The position numbers and the translations under genes were made by a program. DNA of 64,000 nucleotides, from contig VZTJ01000636.1 in the NCBI GenBank assembly GCA_013397795.1, forward strand, positions 1-64,000, in the 5' to 3' direction. Numbering within the stretch: the first letter of the stretch is position 1; the number at the start of each line of letters is the position of its first letter. Positions 1-12,000 of the stretch are shown in pieces. This DNA comes from Orthonyx spaldingii. Its lineage: Eukaryota > Chordata > Aves > Passeriformes > Orthonychidae. The notes beneath the pieces are model-generated. The model made no database searches and had not been told where the DNA came from. It saw nothing but the letters and a program-made list of their open reading frames with translations.

Positions 1-3000
1 CCCCTGCCCTCCCCCGGGCACTGCCGCGGGCCCTGCCACCCGCCCGGCGCCGACACCGAGTGGCTGCTGATGGGCAGCCGGAGCCGCAGCGCGCACGGAC
101 ACTGCGGGCACCCCGCCGGCCCCGCCTGTGCCCAGCGCCGCCTGAGCCCCAGGAGGGTCCTGAGCGCCGGCAGGGGCAAGAGCAAGCTGCCCTGGGAGAA
201 CGAGCCGCCCGCGGACAGGGAGGGCGGCTCGGGGACCAGGATGCCGGTCACGAAGGCTGTGGAGCAGGTATGTAACTCCCTGCGTTCCTTTATCCTTAAG
301 GCGTTCCCAGAGGGAGGACGGGAAGTTGTCGGAGGCAGGCTAAGTGAGAGATATTTGGGAGGTATGGCTGCTGTTTTATGTGCAAGGATCTGTACACTCA
401 GATCTCTCTGGGAAGATGAATTTGGGAATTTCTTATGCCAGATTCAACCAAGCAACTTACCAGACTACTTAAAAAAATGGGTAAATCTTTTTTTGAGGCT
501 AGCTGGACTCCCTGAGGCACTCCTTGGGTCTGACAGCAGTGACATGACTCTGACATGTCAGCAGTGACAGGTGAACCCCCGGGAATGAGCACGAGAGTGG
601 GGAAAAGAGCCTTTATTTGTATGTTTGTATTTGAGGGCATGGGACTGACGGCAGAGACTTTCCTGTTCGGGGGAAAATGAGCGATTCCTGCAGCTCAGGC
701 TCTGAAGGCAGAGCTCCGGGTGGGGCTGAGCCAGGGCTCTTTGGGATAAACCTGGGAGCTGCCAAATGCATGTGTGGCTCTTGCTCCTTGGGCTGATCCC
801 GCCAGGAAAAGTGTGGGTCAGGCTGGAATAACGATTCTGGTTGAGTTTGGGTGTCATCACCTACTGACCACATCATCAGCTGGAAAGGGGCGGAACCTCT
901 GGAAAACTGTCCAAGTCGTTTTTCCTTTGCCAGTGCATCTGTGAGGTGTTTTCGATACCACACATGGAGGTGTGTCTGTGTGTGGTGGCTTTTCTGTTGT
1001 GTTCTGGGGTTTGGTTTATCATAACTTGATCTCCTGTGAGGGAGCTGAAGCAAACAGAGCTGCTCAGGAAATCAGAGGCTGTGCAGAGGAGATTCCTCAG
1101 TGCCACATTTACGTACTCAGATTTTAATTCTCAGTTGCTTGGTAACTTGCTGCTGTGCTGGGTGAGGTCATGGACAGTGAGTGCTCCTCTGCAGCCTGGC
1201 TGTGGGGCAGCTCTTAACGAAATAAACTCAGGTAATGTTTCTGTGCTGTCCAACCTCGATGTTCGTGTCTAAACCTGAATGCTCGCCCCCTTCCTTGGTG
1301 CCTGTGTTACCTTTCCTGAGGCTCCTGAATCTGTGTCTTCCTCAGCTGATGGATCAGGCAATAAGTTCCCTTGGCATATCTATAATCAGTCTGGACAACA
1401 AGATGTGTAGGAGACACCTCTAGAGCAAGAAGGATTTCCTTTTTGGAACAGTTTTTCAGTATTGACTGACAGCTTGTAAAAAATACCAGTGCCAGTGTTC
1501 CCCTGGCAGGTCGGGCTGAGCCCTGAGCTGCTGCTGCTGTTTTTCTGTAGCTGTGAACAAAAAGCAACTGAACACAGGCACCAACACCTGGCTGGGGCTT
1601 GGAAAGGGGGAGGATTCCCTGCCTGGGACTGCCCCTCTCCAAGGAAGTCAGGGAGGGGCGCTGTGAATGGTCCTTTTCTGAAAGGAATGAACCTTTTGTG
1701 CATGTGGTTGTGTTTATCCCTGTACTGTGGGAGGAGACTCCAGCCCTGCAGAGAGCGAGAGAAAGCAATTAGCGTGTGGCTTCTGTTTGGTTGATGTGTA
1801 AAGTGCATTTAGAGTGGGGTAAATCATCAATTCCAGAATGGTTTGGGTTGGAAGAGATCTCAAATCCCACCCAGTGCCCCCCCTGCCATGACAGGGACAC
1901 CTCCCACTGTCCCAGGCTGCTCCCAGCCCCAATGTCCAACCTGGCCTTGGGCACTGCCAGGGATCCAGGGGCAGCCACAGCTTCTCTGGGCACCCTGTGC
2001 CAGGGCCTCAGCACCCTCAAACAGGAATTCTTTCCCAATATCCCATCTCTCCCTGCCGTCTGGCAGTGGAAACTTCATTTGGCACAGGATGAATTGGAGT
2101 CCTGTTGGCCAGATCCCAGCTACTGTAAAGGAAATTTAAAACACCAGGGTGGTTTAATAGAGGAATATTTACCTGATTGCTGTAGGTGACACTTCTGCTG
2201 CTCCTTCTTCACATTCTGAACCTTTGTCTCATGACACCTGACTGGAGCTCTCTGGGGCAGGGAACACTCTTTGTCTGGTGATGCTGGTGACCAGAGGGCA
2301 CGAGGGAACGGCTGGAGGTGTGCCAGGCAGGGCCAGGCTGGAGAGCAGGAAAGGCTCTTCCCCAGAGGGTGCTGGGCACTGCCCAGGCTCCCCAGGGAAT
2401 GGTCCCGGCCCCGAGGCTGCCAGAGCTCCAGGAGCGTTTGGACAGCGCTCCAGGGATGCACAGGGGGGAGTGTTGGGGGTCTGGGCAGGGACAAGGGCTG
2501 GATCTGTGATCCCTGTGGGTCCCTTCCAGCTCAGGATATTCCATGATTTTGTTTTGGATGCAAGTAGGTGAATTGTGTTTTCACTCGTGGCACACAGGGA
2601 ACATAAACCTGTCCTGAAACATTCCAGGAGCTGTGTAAGCCAAGCTCTTGTGCCTGGGGCATCCAGCAATCACGGTGTGTGGGAAGTTAGCCCTGGATCT
2701 GCCCTTAACTCCCTCAGTAAGGAAAATGCATTTATCATGCATAAATTTCAGTTAGTCCACTTGTTTCTGTACATGTCAAATATTAATTATTAATTCAGGC
2801 ATTCCTTTGAAATGAATTTGCTTAAAAATTAACTTTTGGAGTCATTCTGTGGCTGAAAGGATGCATGAAAGTAGCTTAATGTTTAAAGCTGTTTCCCTGC
2901 CAATATTTTTAGGGTCATGTTACACAGTGGTTGTCCAAGGCTGTGTCTAGACTTTCCTGATCAGATAAGATGTGAGTAAAACATGTGTAAGTTAATGTGT

Positions 3001-6000
3001 ACTAAAAATAAAAGGTAGATAAGGCACACTGACTTCAGGGGTTTGTCTGGCTTCTCTGGAGAGCTGTGGGTTCTCCATCCCTGGAAGTGCTCAGGTGCTC
3101 AAGGGCAGGTTTGGAGATTGAATATTGCAGGGTAAGAGTTACCCCAGGGACACACAGCCCCTGCAGGCCCTGCCCCTGCTGCTGGAGGTACCTTCTGGTA
3201 CCCAGAGGTTGCTTTTGGGGAAAACAAGAGCATTTGAACATTTCAGTGGACATGTAAGCCCTGTCACAAAGTTCATGTGGACTCTGGGATCTCCCCTAAC
3301 TGCCACCTGTGGAATTCTTCTCATTTCCATATTGTTCTGATAACTGGAAAACTTGATAGCTGGGCTTTGTGGAGGCCTCTGAGTGTTCAAATGACCTGGG
3401 AAATCAAATTTATGGAACAAAACCTCTTTGTTTTCCACAGGGATAACAGGGATCGGAGGGACGCAGAGGGTGACCAGGCTGTGGGATAAAGGTGTCCCTT
3501 CCTTGGGAGCTGGGGTGTCCCTCTGGGACCTGAGCCCAGAGTGTTTTTTCTGGAGCTGGGAGGGTGGTTGGGGGAGATATTGTTCTGTCCTTGTGTGGTG
3601 TTGGTCTCTCCCCTGGGAGCAGGTTGTTGATGCTGCTGGTGTTGGATTAGGAGCACCTTTGGTCTCATCCAGTGGCACAGCTCCCAGGGAAGGGATGCAG
3701 GCAGGGAATGTTTGCCAGTGATTCCAGGCTGGGGCTTGGAGCAGCCTGGGACAGTGGGAGGTGTCCCTGCCGTGGCAGGGCTGGCACTGGGTGGGCTTGG
3801 AGGTCCCTTCCCACCCAAACCAGTCCATGAGTCCACGACTCTCAAGGGCTTTGATAACCAAGTTAACAATTCCTGTGGTGGATGGATTCAGGTATTTTCC
3901 AGCATTCATGGAACTTAAAGGAATCTGCAGCCTTTTGAGAAACCTCTTTGCTGGGATCTGTCATCTACTCCAGGAAAACATCTGGCAGCTTTGGGATTGC
4001 CTTTATTTCCCACCACCCTGCAGCCTGTGTTTGGTGAATTTGCAATGCTGTAATTATCATTTGTGCACAAGGAAGCCGAGTTTTCATTCCTGGAGCTGGG
4101 ATGGGGACAGCTGAGCAGAGCTGTACAACCGTGGCAGTGTTGGAATTCACTCCTTCTGCATGTATTGCTTTATCTGTATGGAAAAATGGGATGAAAGTTT
4201 CTCCTGTACCAGCTCCTAAGCAGAAAACTCCCTCTGTCCCAGCTGGAACCGGGCCTTGGAATTTGTACACGGAACACTGAATTATGGACTGAAGGATCTG
4301 TGGTTGGAAAATGATGTTTGGTGATTGCAGGAATGGGAATGCCAAGGTCTCACCTTTTTTATCCTGACTCATAATAACCTGGAATAAATCACTTCACTTT
4401 CCTGCAGTTCTTTTCCTCCTGTGTCCCTCAGATGGATGGAGGCTCCCCAAGTTTTCCCCACTGTTGTGTGCTTTAAGCACCTGTCCCAAAATCCTTCCAG
4501 GGGGAGTTTAATCCCTGCAGGCTGATTAAAAACCTTTAGCCCTGGCTGTCAGGGAATTCTGATGTGAAGTTTCCAGCTTTTGGGCATTTTGGTGGGTTTG
4601 CTTAGGGTGCTTCAGACTGGAGGCTGGGACATCAATCCCATCGGAGCCTGGGAAATGCTGGCAGGAAATCCCAGCGTGTTTTTGTAAGCAAAGACAACAT
4701 TTTGGCCAATTTGTTAACCACAAAACCCCTCCCAGGGCCAGGGAAGTGTTTCTTCCCGGAGCTGATATCCAGGTAGCTGTGGGCCTTGGAGCTCAGCCCC
4801 TCTGGGAATTGCTTGTCAAAGCACTGGGTGGAAAACCGGGGAAATTGCTGCTTCCCTTATTTATTTCCTGCCACCAGGTACCACGTGGGAGTGAAGGCTT
4901 CCATTTTTAATGGGAACAGTCAGAGGGAAAAGAATTGGGAATGTGTCGTTAAAAAGTTTGAATTGGGAAGTTTGGTTTTCCAAGAGGAGTCTCATTGGTA
5001 GGACATGGAGTGGATTTTCTCTTGGCTTGGATGTGTATCTTGTGTCTCCTCTTTACTTGGAAAGGACCTGGAGGTTTTGTTGGAGCCCTGAGGTTTTTCT
5101 CTATATTCCATAACAATTCTATTTTCAGCTCCTGTGTGACACAGTAAATGTGATAAGGATTTGAGAACAATTGATTTGTGCTCGTTGTCATGATTCTCAT
5201 CCCAGGATTTCAGTTCTGTGCTTCATTTTGTGATGCTTTTGTGAAACCTCATTGCAATATTAATGAACCCCTCAAAGATATTAAACCAGAGCATTTGGCT
5301 GCTGTTGGTGTGACCCAGACAATCTGCTAAATCAGCCTGAGGTTTCTTCTGGAGCAGGGAAGCTCTGGGACACCTGGGAGCTGTCCCAGGCTCTCTCCCT
5401 GTCCAACACAGCCTGGGTTGTGTGGGCCAGGCTGGATTTAGGAGATAATGGAATTACAGGCTCATGGAAAGCTGCAGCTCTGTATTCCAAGAGTTTTCCC
5501 AGTCTGAGAATCCATCTTTGTGGTGAAATGAGATGTTCAGTGAAATTAAAAACTACATTTGTATTTGTAAATGTGTTGTGGATGTGTTGGCTACAGATTC
5601 CCCCACTCACCAGGGGAATTTGGAATTTGGATAAACCCCAAATTTGGAACACCAGGATGTTGGATAAGGGAGTTTTTGAGGCTGAACCTGGTGCTGCTCT
5701 TTCCACTCCTGGATAAATATTTCCATTTCTGCTCAGACTCCTCCATGTGCAACCTTCTCTGTGCAAGGGAGAGCAGAGTAAATACAGTCTGGGAATGATT
5801 TAAATCACTGGTTTTACTAGTTAAACCAGACATTTATTTAAAGGATGACCTTTTCTTTGCTCAATATTGGTATTATTGAGATTTTCTCCCTACCTGTAGC
5901 CAGTTCTCAGTGAAAGCTGCCGGTGTTGCCAGGTACAGCTTTCAGACTGAATCTGGAGTGTGTGGTCTGCAAGTAACTGTTCCATTCTGGAATTCTGTTG

Positions 6001-9000
6001 TCTGTTTAAACACTTCCCCATCTAAAGCACATAATTCAAAAGGTCAGTGTTCAAGTTTTAAAATTTACTTTTCAAAATAGTGCAGTTCTCCACTAGTTTA
6101 TTTTGTTGGGGTTTTTTCTCCTTTCAGTGTGAGTAGTTTTAACCTGTATTTTAGTAAGGCCTGGAAAACAACTGAAATGCTTTCTAATGCTTAAAGTATT
6201 TGAATATTGGGTAGCTGGGAAAGTAAAGCTGGTATCAAAGTGTTTGTGATTGTGCTGTTTGCACAGAGCAGGGCTGTGCTTCCATTTCACACAGGTTGTT
6301 TTGCTTGTCCCTACAGTTCTCTGCATCCAATGATTTCCTTCACTCCCCGAAGCTGCGGCCCTCCCAGGGGATCCCAGCCAGTGAGGAGCTGTTTTTCAGC
6401 AGGAAAGGAGCTTCCAGGGCTTTATTGCAGCCCGGTGTGGAGCTGAGCTCGGAGCATTCTCCGCTCGCTGCTGGTGAGTGGGGCACAGGGCCGTGCTGGG
6501 GCTGCCAAGGCAGAGCAGAGTTCAGTGCTTTAGGGGCTGAAAAGCCTGGGCAAGACCAGACCTGAGTGTTCTGTCCCCGTGGCCCTGGGCTCTGTCCTTG
6601 TCCCCTTCTGAGGAGTCCTGGCCTTGCCAGGTTTGCCCACTGGCCGTGGTTTGGGTTTGAAGGTGTTTGCTCCCCTTTATTGTCACATATTCAAAGAGGG
6701 GATTGTTCCAGGGGGTTCTTTTGCCCCCCTGCAATTCCCAGCTGGAGCAGTGCCCTGGAAGAGCAGCCAGCCCTTTTCTCCTTTTCCCTCTGAGCTGCTT
6801 TATGAGGTTGCTTAGAGACTCTGGAATTAAGTGCTTGGAGCGGATTTGAGTTGTACTCTCAGAGCTGCACAGAGTCTGTACTCCCCAGGAAATGCTGTTG
6901 GATATTCTCTGTTGGACACCATGTGTGAGTACTGATGTAGTTCTTTGTGTTCTCTCCTGGAAGGTGCTATGGGCTCTCACCAGCCCCAGATTTCAGGGAA
7001 ATGTGGGACACTTGGATACCCACAGGCACGAGGGAAGAGTGGCAGTGTGGGCTCTGATTTGCAGTTTTTGGGATTAAATAACTGTCAGCAGGACAAAGGT
7101 ACGTGGCTCCTGGCAGTGGCCTGAGGAGGGCAGGTTACTCTGGAGTTCTCTCTTTGTTCCTTTGCTCCCCTAAGAAATGAGAGCTGTCACTGAGAGGTTG
7201 TTCAGTCCCTCTCCAGATGTGTGCTCCTGTGGGTTTCATTTGTGGTTGGTAATTTACAGCCCCACCTTTGATCTCTGACTGTGTCAGGGTGTGAGAGAAA
7301 AGGTGCTGCTGTGGGAGAATCACAGCAGCGTTTGATCTACTGGCATCACTCTTTTTTTTTAAAAATAGTTCTCCAAAGCATGCCTGAGAAATGATTTTAA
7401 GGCTTAAACTCACATTTGGAGGGGAATGCAATTTGCAGAATGAAGTTGGTTGATTTGCCTGCTTGCTTGGGCAAAACCTTCAGGCTTTGACTGCCCAGTG
7501 GTGCATTATTGCATGGGAAATTACTCTTATCGTGTATTATTTCATTGGAAATGATTTTTATGGTGCATTATTTCATTGGAAACCATTCTTATGGTGCATT
7601 GTTTTATTATAAATTATTATTACAAGAGCCAGTTACCACAAGTACTGTTCTCTTTTCCTTTGCTCAGTTTGTTTCAGCCTCAATTTTTCCAGCAAGACCC
7701 AGAGAAGTTTTTGCACTCAGGCAGAGCCCACCATGTCCTTCCAAGGTCCCAGTGCCAGCCAGGGCACCTTCATCCTGCCCTCCTTCCCCCTGTCATCCCC
7801 CAGGAACAGCCCCAAGCACCTCTCCTCCCCTGCTGCCTCTCCAAGGAAGTCCCAGGAGGATCCCCTGAGCCTCTCCAGCTCCTGGCCCCTCAAAAGCTTC
7901 GAAGGGCTGCCCAAGCCGGGCTCCCAGAAGCAGCTGCTCAGCCAAAAGTCAGGAGACAACACAGGTGGGGATGTTCTCAGTGTGCTAAAAAGGGATTTGG
8001 GGGTTGTATTTTGAGGGATTTTTCCAGTGGTCAGAAAATCCAGTGGCAGGTGAGAGGAACTTGGGCAGTGCCCCAGGTGCAGTTAGGAATGGGAGGGAAT
8101 TATTAATTCATTCATTCATTTATTTATTTATGGCTTCACTGCTCACATCCCTGCAGGCTTCTCCTCAAAAGTGAAGCCTTTGGATTTGCCATAAAGCAAA
8201 ATGTGCTACAGCTCTGCTTTTCTTCATGTCTCAGGGAACGGTTTATCTTCAGACCAAAATAAACCCCAAAGTGGAGCACTTTTGGGGACAGTCAGTACAG
8301 AAATACCTGTCACTGTTCGTACCCCAGGTAATCCATGTGCAAGAAAAGGGTTACTCTGTGCATTTGGCCTTTTTGCCTCTGCCTTTGAATCAGGGAGTCC
8401 CAGAATGGTTCGGGTTGGAGGAGACCTTAAAACTCATCCAGTTCCAACCCCCTGGGTGAAAAGAGCTTCACTCTCTGTTTAGGTTAAACTGATTCCCATG
8501 GCTCAGGGGGCTTCTGAAACAAAGTAACAGTTTCCACATAAAATTTTGCACTGATTAAAGAAAACTCTTTGAAATTGCATCTTCATTGAGAGCCTTGTTT
8601 TTGTGCCTGTGTGGAAAATTTCCAGCTGAATGCTTTGGGGATTTCCTGTCCCTGGAATGTGACTCTGCCTTGTAGATGTATTTATCACTTGCTTTATTAT
8701 TGTATTTATTATTGCATTTATCACTTACCATATGTTTTCTGTATGCATTTTGATTTTTTTCTGGTTCTTTGGAGTACCTTTGTTGTTACAGCAGCTTCCA
8801 GGGGAGTTTGGGGATGAGTCTTTTTTTTTTTAATGAAGAAAGTTAATTAATTTCAAAGGTACTAATGACATGTACATGGACTTTGATGATCCTCGTGAGT
8901 CCCTTCCTGCTGAGGGTATTTTGATTCTATGTTGGAGTGCACATGCAGGAAACACCGATTTATATTTTCCTAAAGAGAGGAGACACTCAAAGTGGAATAA

Positions 9001-12000
9001 ATTGGTACCTGGGCCTGCACGGGTGTGTTTTACACTCGTTCTGTGGCAGAAGGAGTTTTGTGGATACAGAGGTGAGATGTGAAGTTTGTCCTGGTGCTGC
9101 CCCTGCCCAGCCCTGACAGAGACTCTGTGTGTTCCAGGGGACAGCTCGCTGGAGAAGCATTCCCTGGAGCCGGGGAAGCATTCCCTGGAGCTGGAGAAAC
9201 CCTCCCTGCAGCCGGAGAAGCATTCCCTGCAAGAGAAGCCGTCCCTGCCCCTGAGGGCTCCCCTGGGGAGGCCCCCGGTGCCCCGGGCGGGGCTGCGAGG
9301 GGCCCGGCCCGTGCCCCCCATCCCGCGGCTGCCCGAGCCCCCCGGCAGCGGGGCTGGCAGCGGGGGCACCGAGCTGGTGGCGGGGCTGGCCGAGCTGCAC
9401 GTGGAGCCCGAGGAGGTGGACCAAGAAGAGGTGGGTGACTTGTGCTAAATGCACTTTTAGCAGCGTTACCCAGCCCTGGAAGTGTTCGGGGGTGGGTGGG
9501 GCTTGGAGCGCCCTGGGGTGGTGGGAGGTGTCCCTGCCCATGCAACGAGGGCAACTTCAAGGTCCTTTCCATCCCAAAGCAACCTGGGATTCTGTGGCTT
9601 CCTGGCTTTCTGTCTGTGGCTTCCATCCTCTGGTCCCCACTGGAAGAAACTTGAGGTGTTAAGCAGAGGAAGAATTTCTAAAGTGAAAAATATTCAGCAG
9701 AAAGAGGGGAGAATGCTGCAGCGTGAAACTCTAATAATTACAGATTTTCCTGCTTATTTGAGTGGGATCTCTGCTTGCTGGGCACTGATTGCATGATTTA
9801 GGGGGGATGTAGATGGGATATTGGGAAGGAACTCCTAGCTGGGAGGGGCTGGGCCGGAATTCCCAGAGCAGCTGTGGCTGCCCCTGGACCCCTGGCAGTG
9901 TCCAAGGCCAGGTTGGACATTGGGGCTGGGAGCAGCCTGGGACAGTGGGAGGTGTCCCTGCCATGGCAGGGATGGGATGGGATGATCCTTAAGGTCCTTT
10001 CCAAGCCACTCCATGGTTCTGTTCCTAGGATGTGCAGATTTCCTGGGAAAAGCCCGAGGTCCCACTGTGTGTGCTGGCACCCATCACACCCCTCCTTTAA
10101 TCTACCAAAAGCCATGGAGCAGTTGATGTGTTTGAGCAGGAATCTGTCCCTGTGCTCTGGAAAGGGAAGCTGGGATACAGCACTGAAGTTGTATTTGCTT
10201 GCAGGATAATTGTTCTTGTGAAATAAAACAAGGAGAGGGATCATTTAATCCCACAAAAACTGAGTGGTGATCACACTGCCCAGCAGGGCCTTGTGCACCC
10301 CGTGGACTGAGCTGAACTCTCAGAAATAGACTTTATTCGGCTGAAAAAAGCTTTTTCCCTCTGCAGTGACCACCCCCTGTGATTTTTCCCGCTGTCCAGA
10401 TGCAGAATTCCCTGAGATCCCTGCGGAACAGCGCAGCCAAGAAGAGGGCAAAGCTGAGCAGCAGCATCGCCGACCGGGAGAGCCCCGACTGTGCCCTGAA
10501 ACTGGACTTTTGCGGGGACTGCCCCTCGCAGGGCTCCTCCCCCAGCGCCGCCTCCACCGGCGAGAGCGGAGTTTACAGCCAGGAGTCCCCGAGCTCCCCC
10601 GTGGCCCCCGTGCCCCCCAGGAGGAGGGTGATGTGAGTGTCCCCTGGTGTCCCCTCAGCCTGCAAACCCCACACAGCCCTGCTTAAATAATGGTATTAAC
10701 TGCCACATGTCTTCTGTGAGATTGCCTTGCTTAATAGCCTGATTTTTCTGTGTGAATTATGTTCCCCTCTAAACATACAAGAGCTGCTTAATGACATTGT
10801 TCTGTTTTTCTCTGGCTTTTAACGTGAACCTGCAGCAGGCCAGGGCAGGGAGGCAGTGCCAGGGGCAGTAAATATTTGATAAATGTCCCTGCCGCAGCAA
10901 GAACATGACCCAGAGCTGAGCAGGGGAGTGAGAGGGACAAGGAGTGAGGAGGAAGGATAAGATTGGGGTATTACAGCCTGGAAATTGAAGGAGGAGTGGT
11001 TTGGGTTTGTTGAGAAGAGGAAGACAATGCAGATGTTTCTTATTGTGGATCAGGAGCTGGTTCCATTTATTCCTGAGAGATAACTGTGAATTTAAAATGC
11101 CTTCCCACAGCTCTTCTAAATAGAAATTGTGTGGTGACAAATACTGATTGTAAAGGGCAATAACCCAGTTGGTTCTGAGCAGTATAAACTATTGTTTAAT
11201 GAAATCAAGAGGGGTTTGACGAATTTTGCAAATTTTCCAGTCCAAAATCTCCTTTTCTGCTCTCAGAGCCCATGATGAAGCTCTTTGTGGCTCAGCTCTG
11301 AAGATATTTTTGTGTGTACTAAAAGCATCTTTTATAGAATCACAGAATCCCAGAGTGGTTTGGGTTGGAATGGACCTGAAAAATCACCTGCCATGAGCAG
11401 GGAACATTGTGAGCACAAACTGGCCTTGTCTGTTCACAAAATCTGTGGTTGGGCACCAAGACAGGGATTTTTGATGTGTTTGCCTTTGGAAGGGTTTGGT
11501 TTATCTGCTGCTAAACTGCCATGAGGGTGGGAGCTGGATACAGGAATTAGGGACATTCCTGGAGCGTGGGCCTTTCCTTGCAGCTTTACAGAGTCTTTAG
11601 TTGTGGGTATTGCACTGGCTCTGGGTACTATCATTTTTAATATCCAGAGGACTGTTTAAAATTTAAAATCATTTAGAAGTTGTTCTTGTAGATAAGAGAA
11701 TTTTCCTGAGTGTCTCTGCTGGACACTGATCTGGGAACAGCTCATCCCTGGAAGTGACAGGAGGGTTTGGTCACTGTGCTTGGCCAGGCTGGAACCAGCA
11801 TCATCAGTCCCCAGGCCAAACAATTCCTCACTTTATGAGTGTATCCTAAATTTATTCCTAGTGTAAAGTTCCCTCATAAGGGCTTTTTTTATTGTGTTCT
11901 CCATAATGGACCTGCTCATCAAATAATTTGCCCTGAATTCTGTTTCTGCTCAGTGTGACTATTTGTGGAAATACTGGAAATTGTTTTTCCACCGTGAAAC

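Larger units (their letters stand above)
268..6316 (+). other. Large TOGARAM1 intron (first complete intron in the window)
   Basis: It runs from the donor GTATGT after 267 to the acceptor CTACAG before 6317; both flanking exons are phase 0. About 6 kb contain CR1 fragments at 1829-2062, 2285-2548 and 3730-3830. Otherwise it is ordinary AT-rich intronic DNA in which I see no conserved coding or RNA gene. Confidence 0.6.

Noticed and set aside
3139..3909. Minus-strand open frame of 256 codons
   Set aside because: It lies within intron and CR1 sequence and has no recognisable domain or splice partners.
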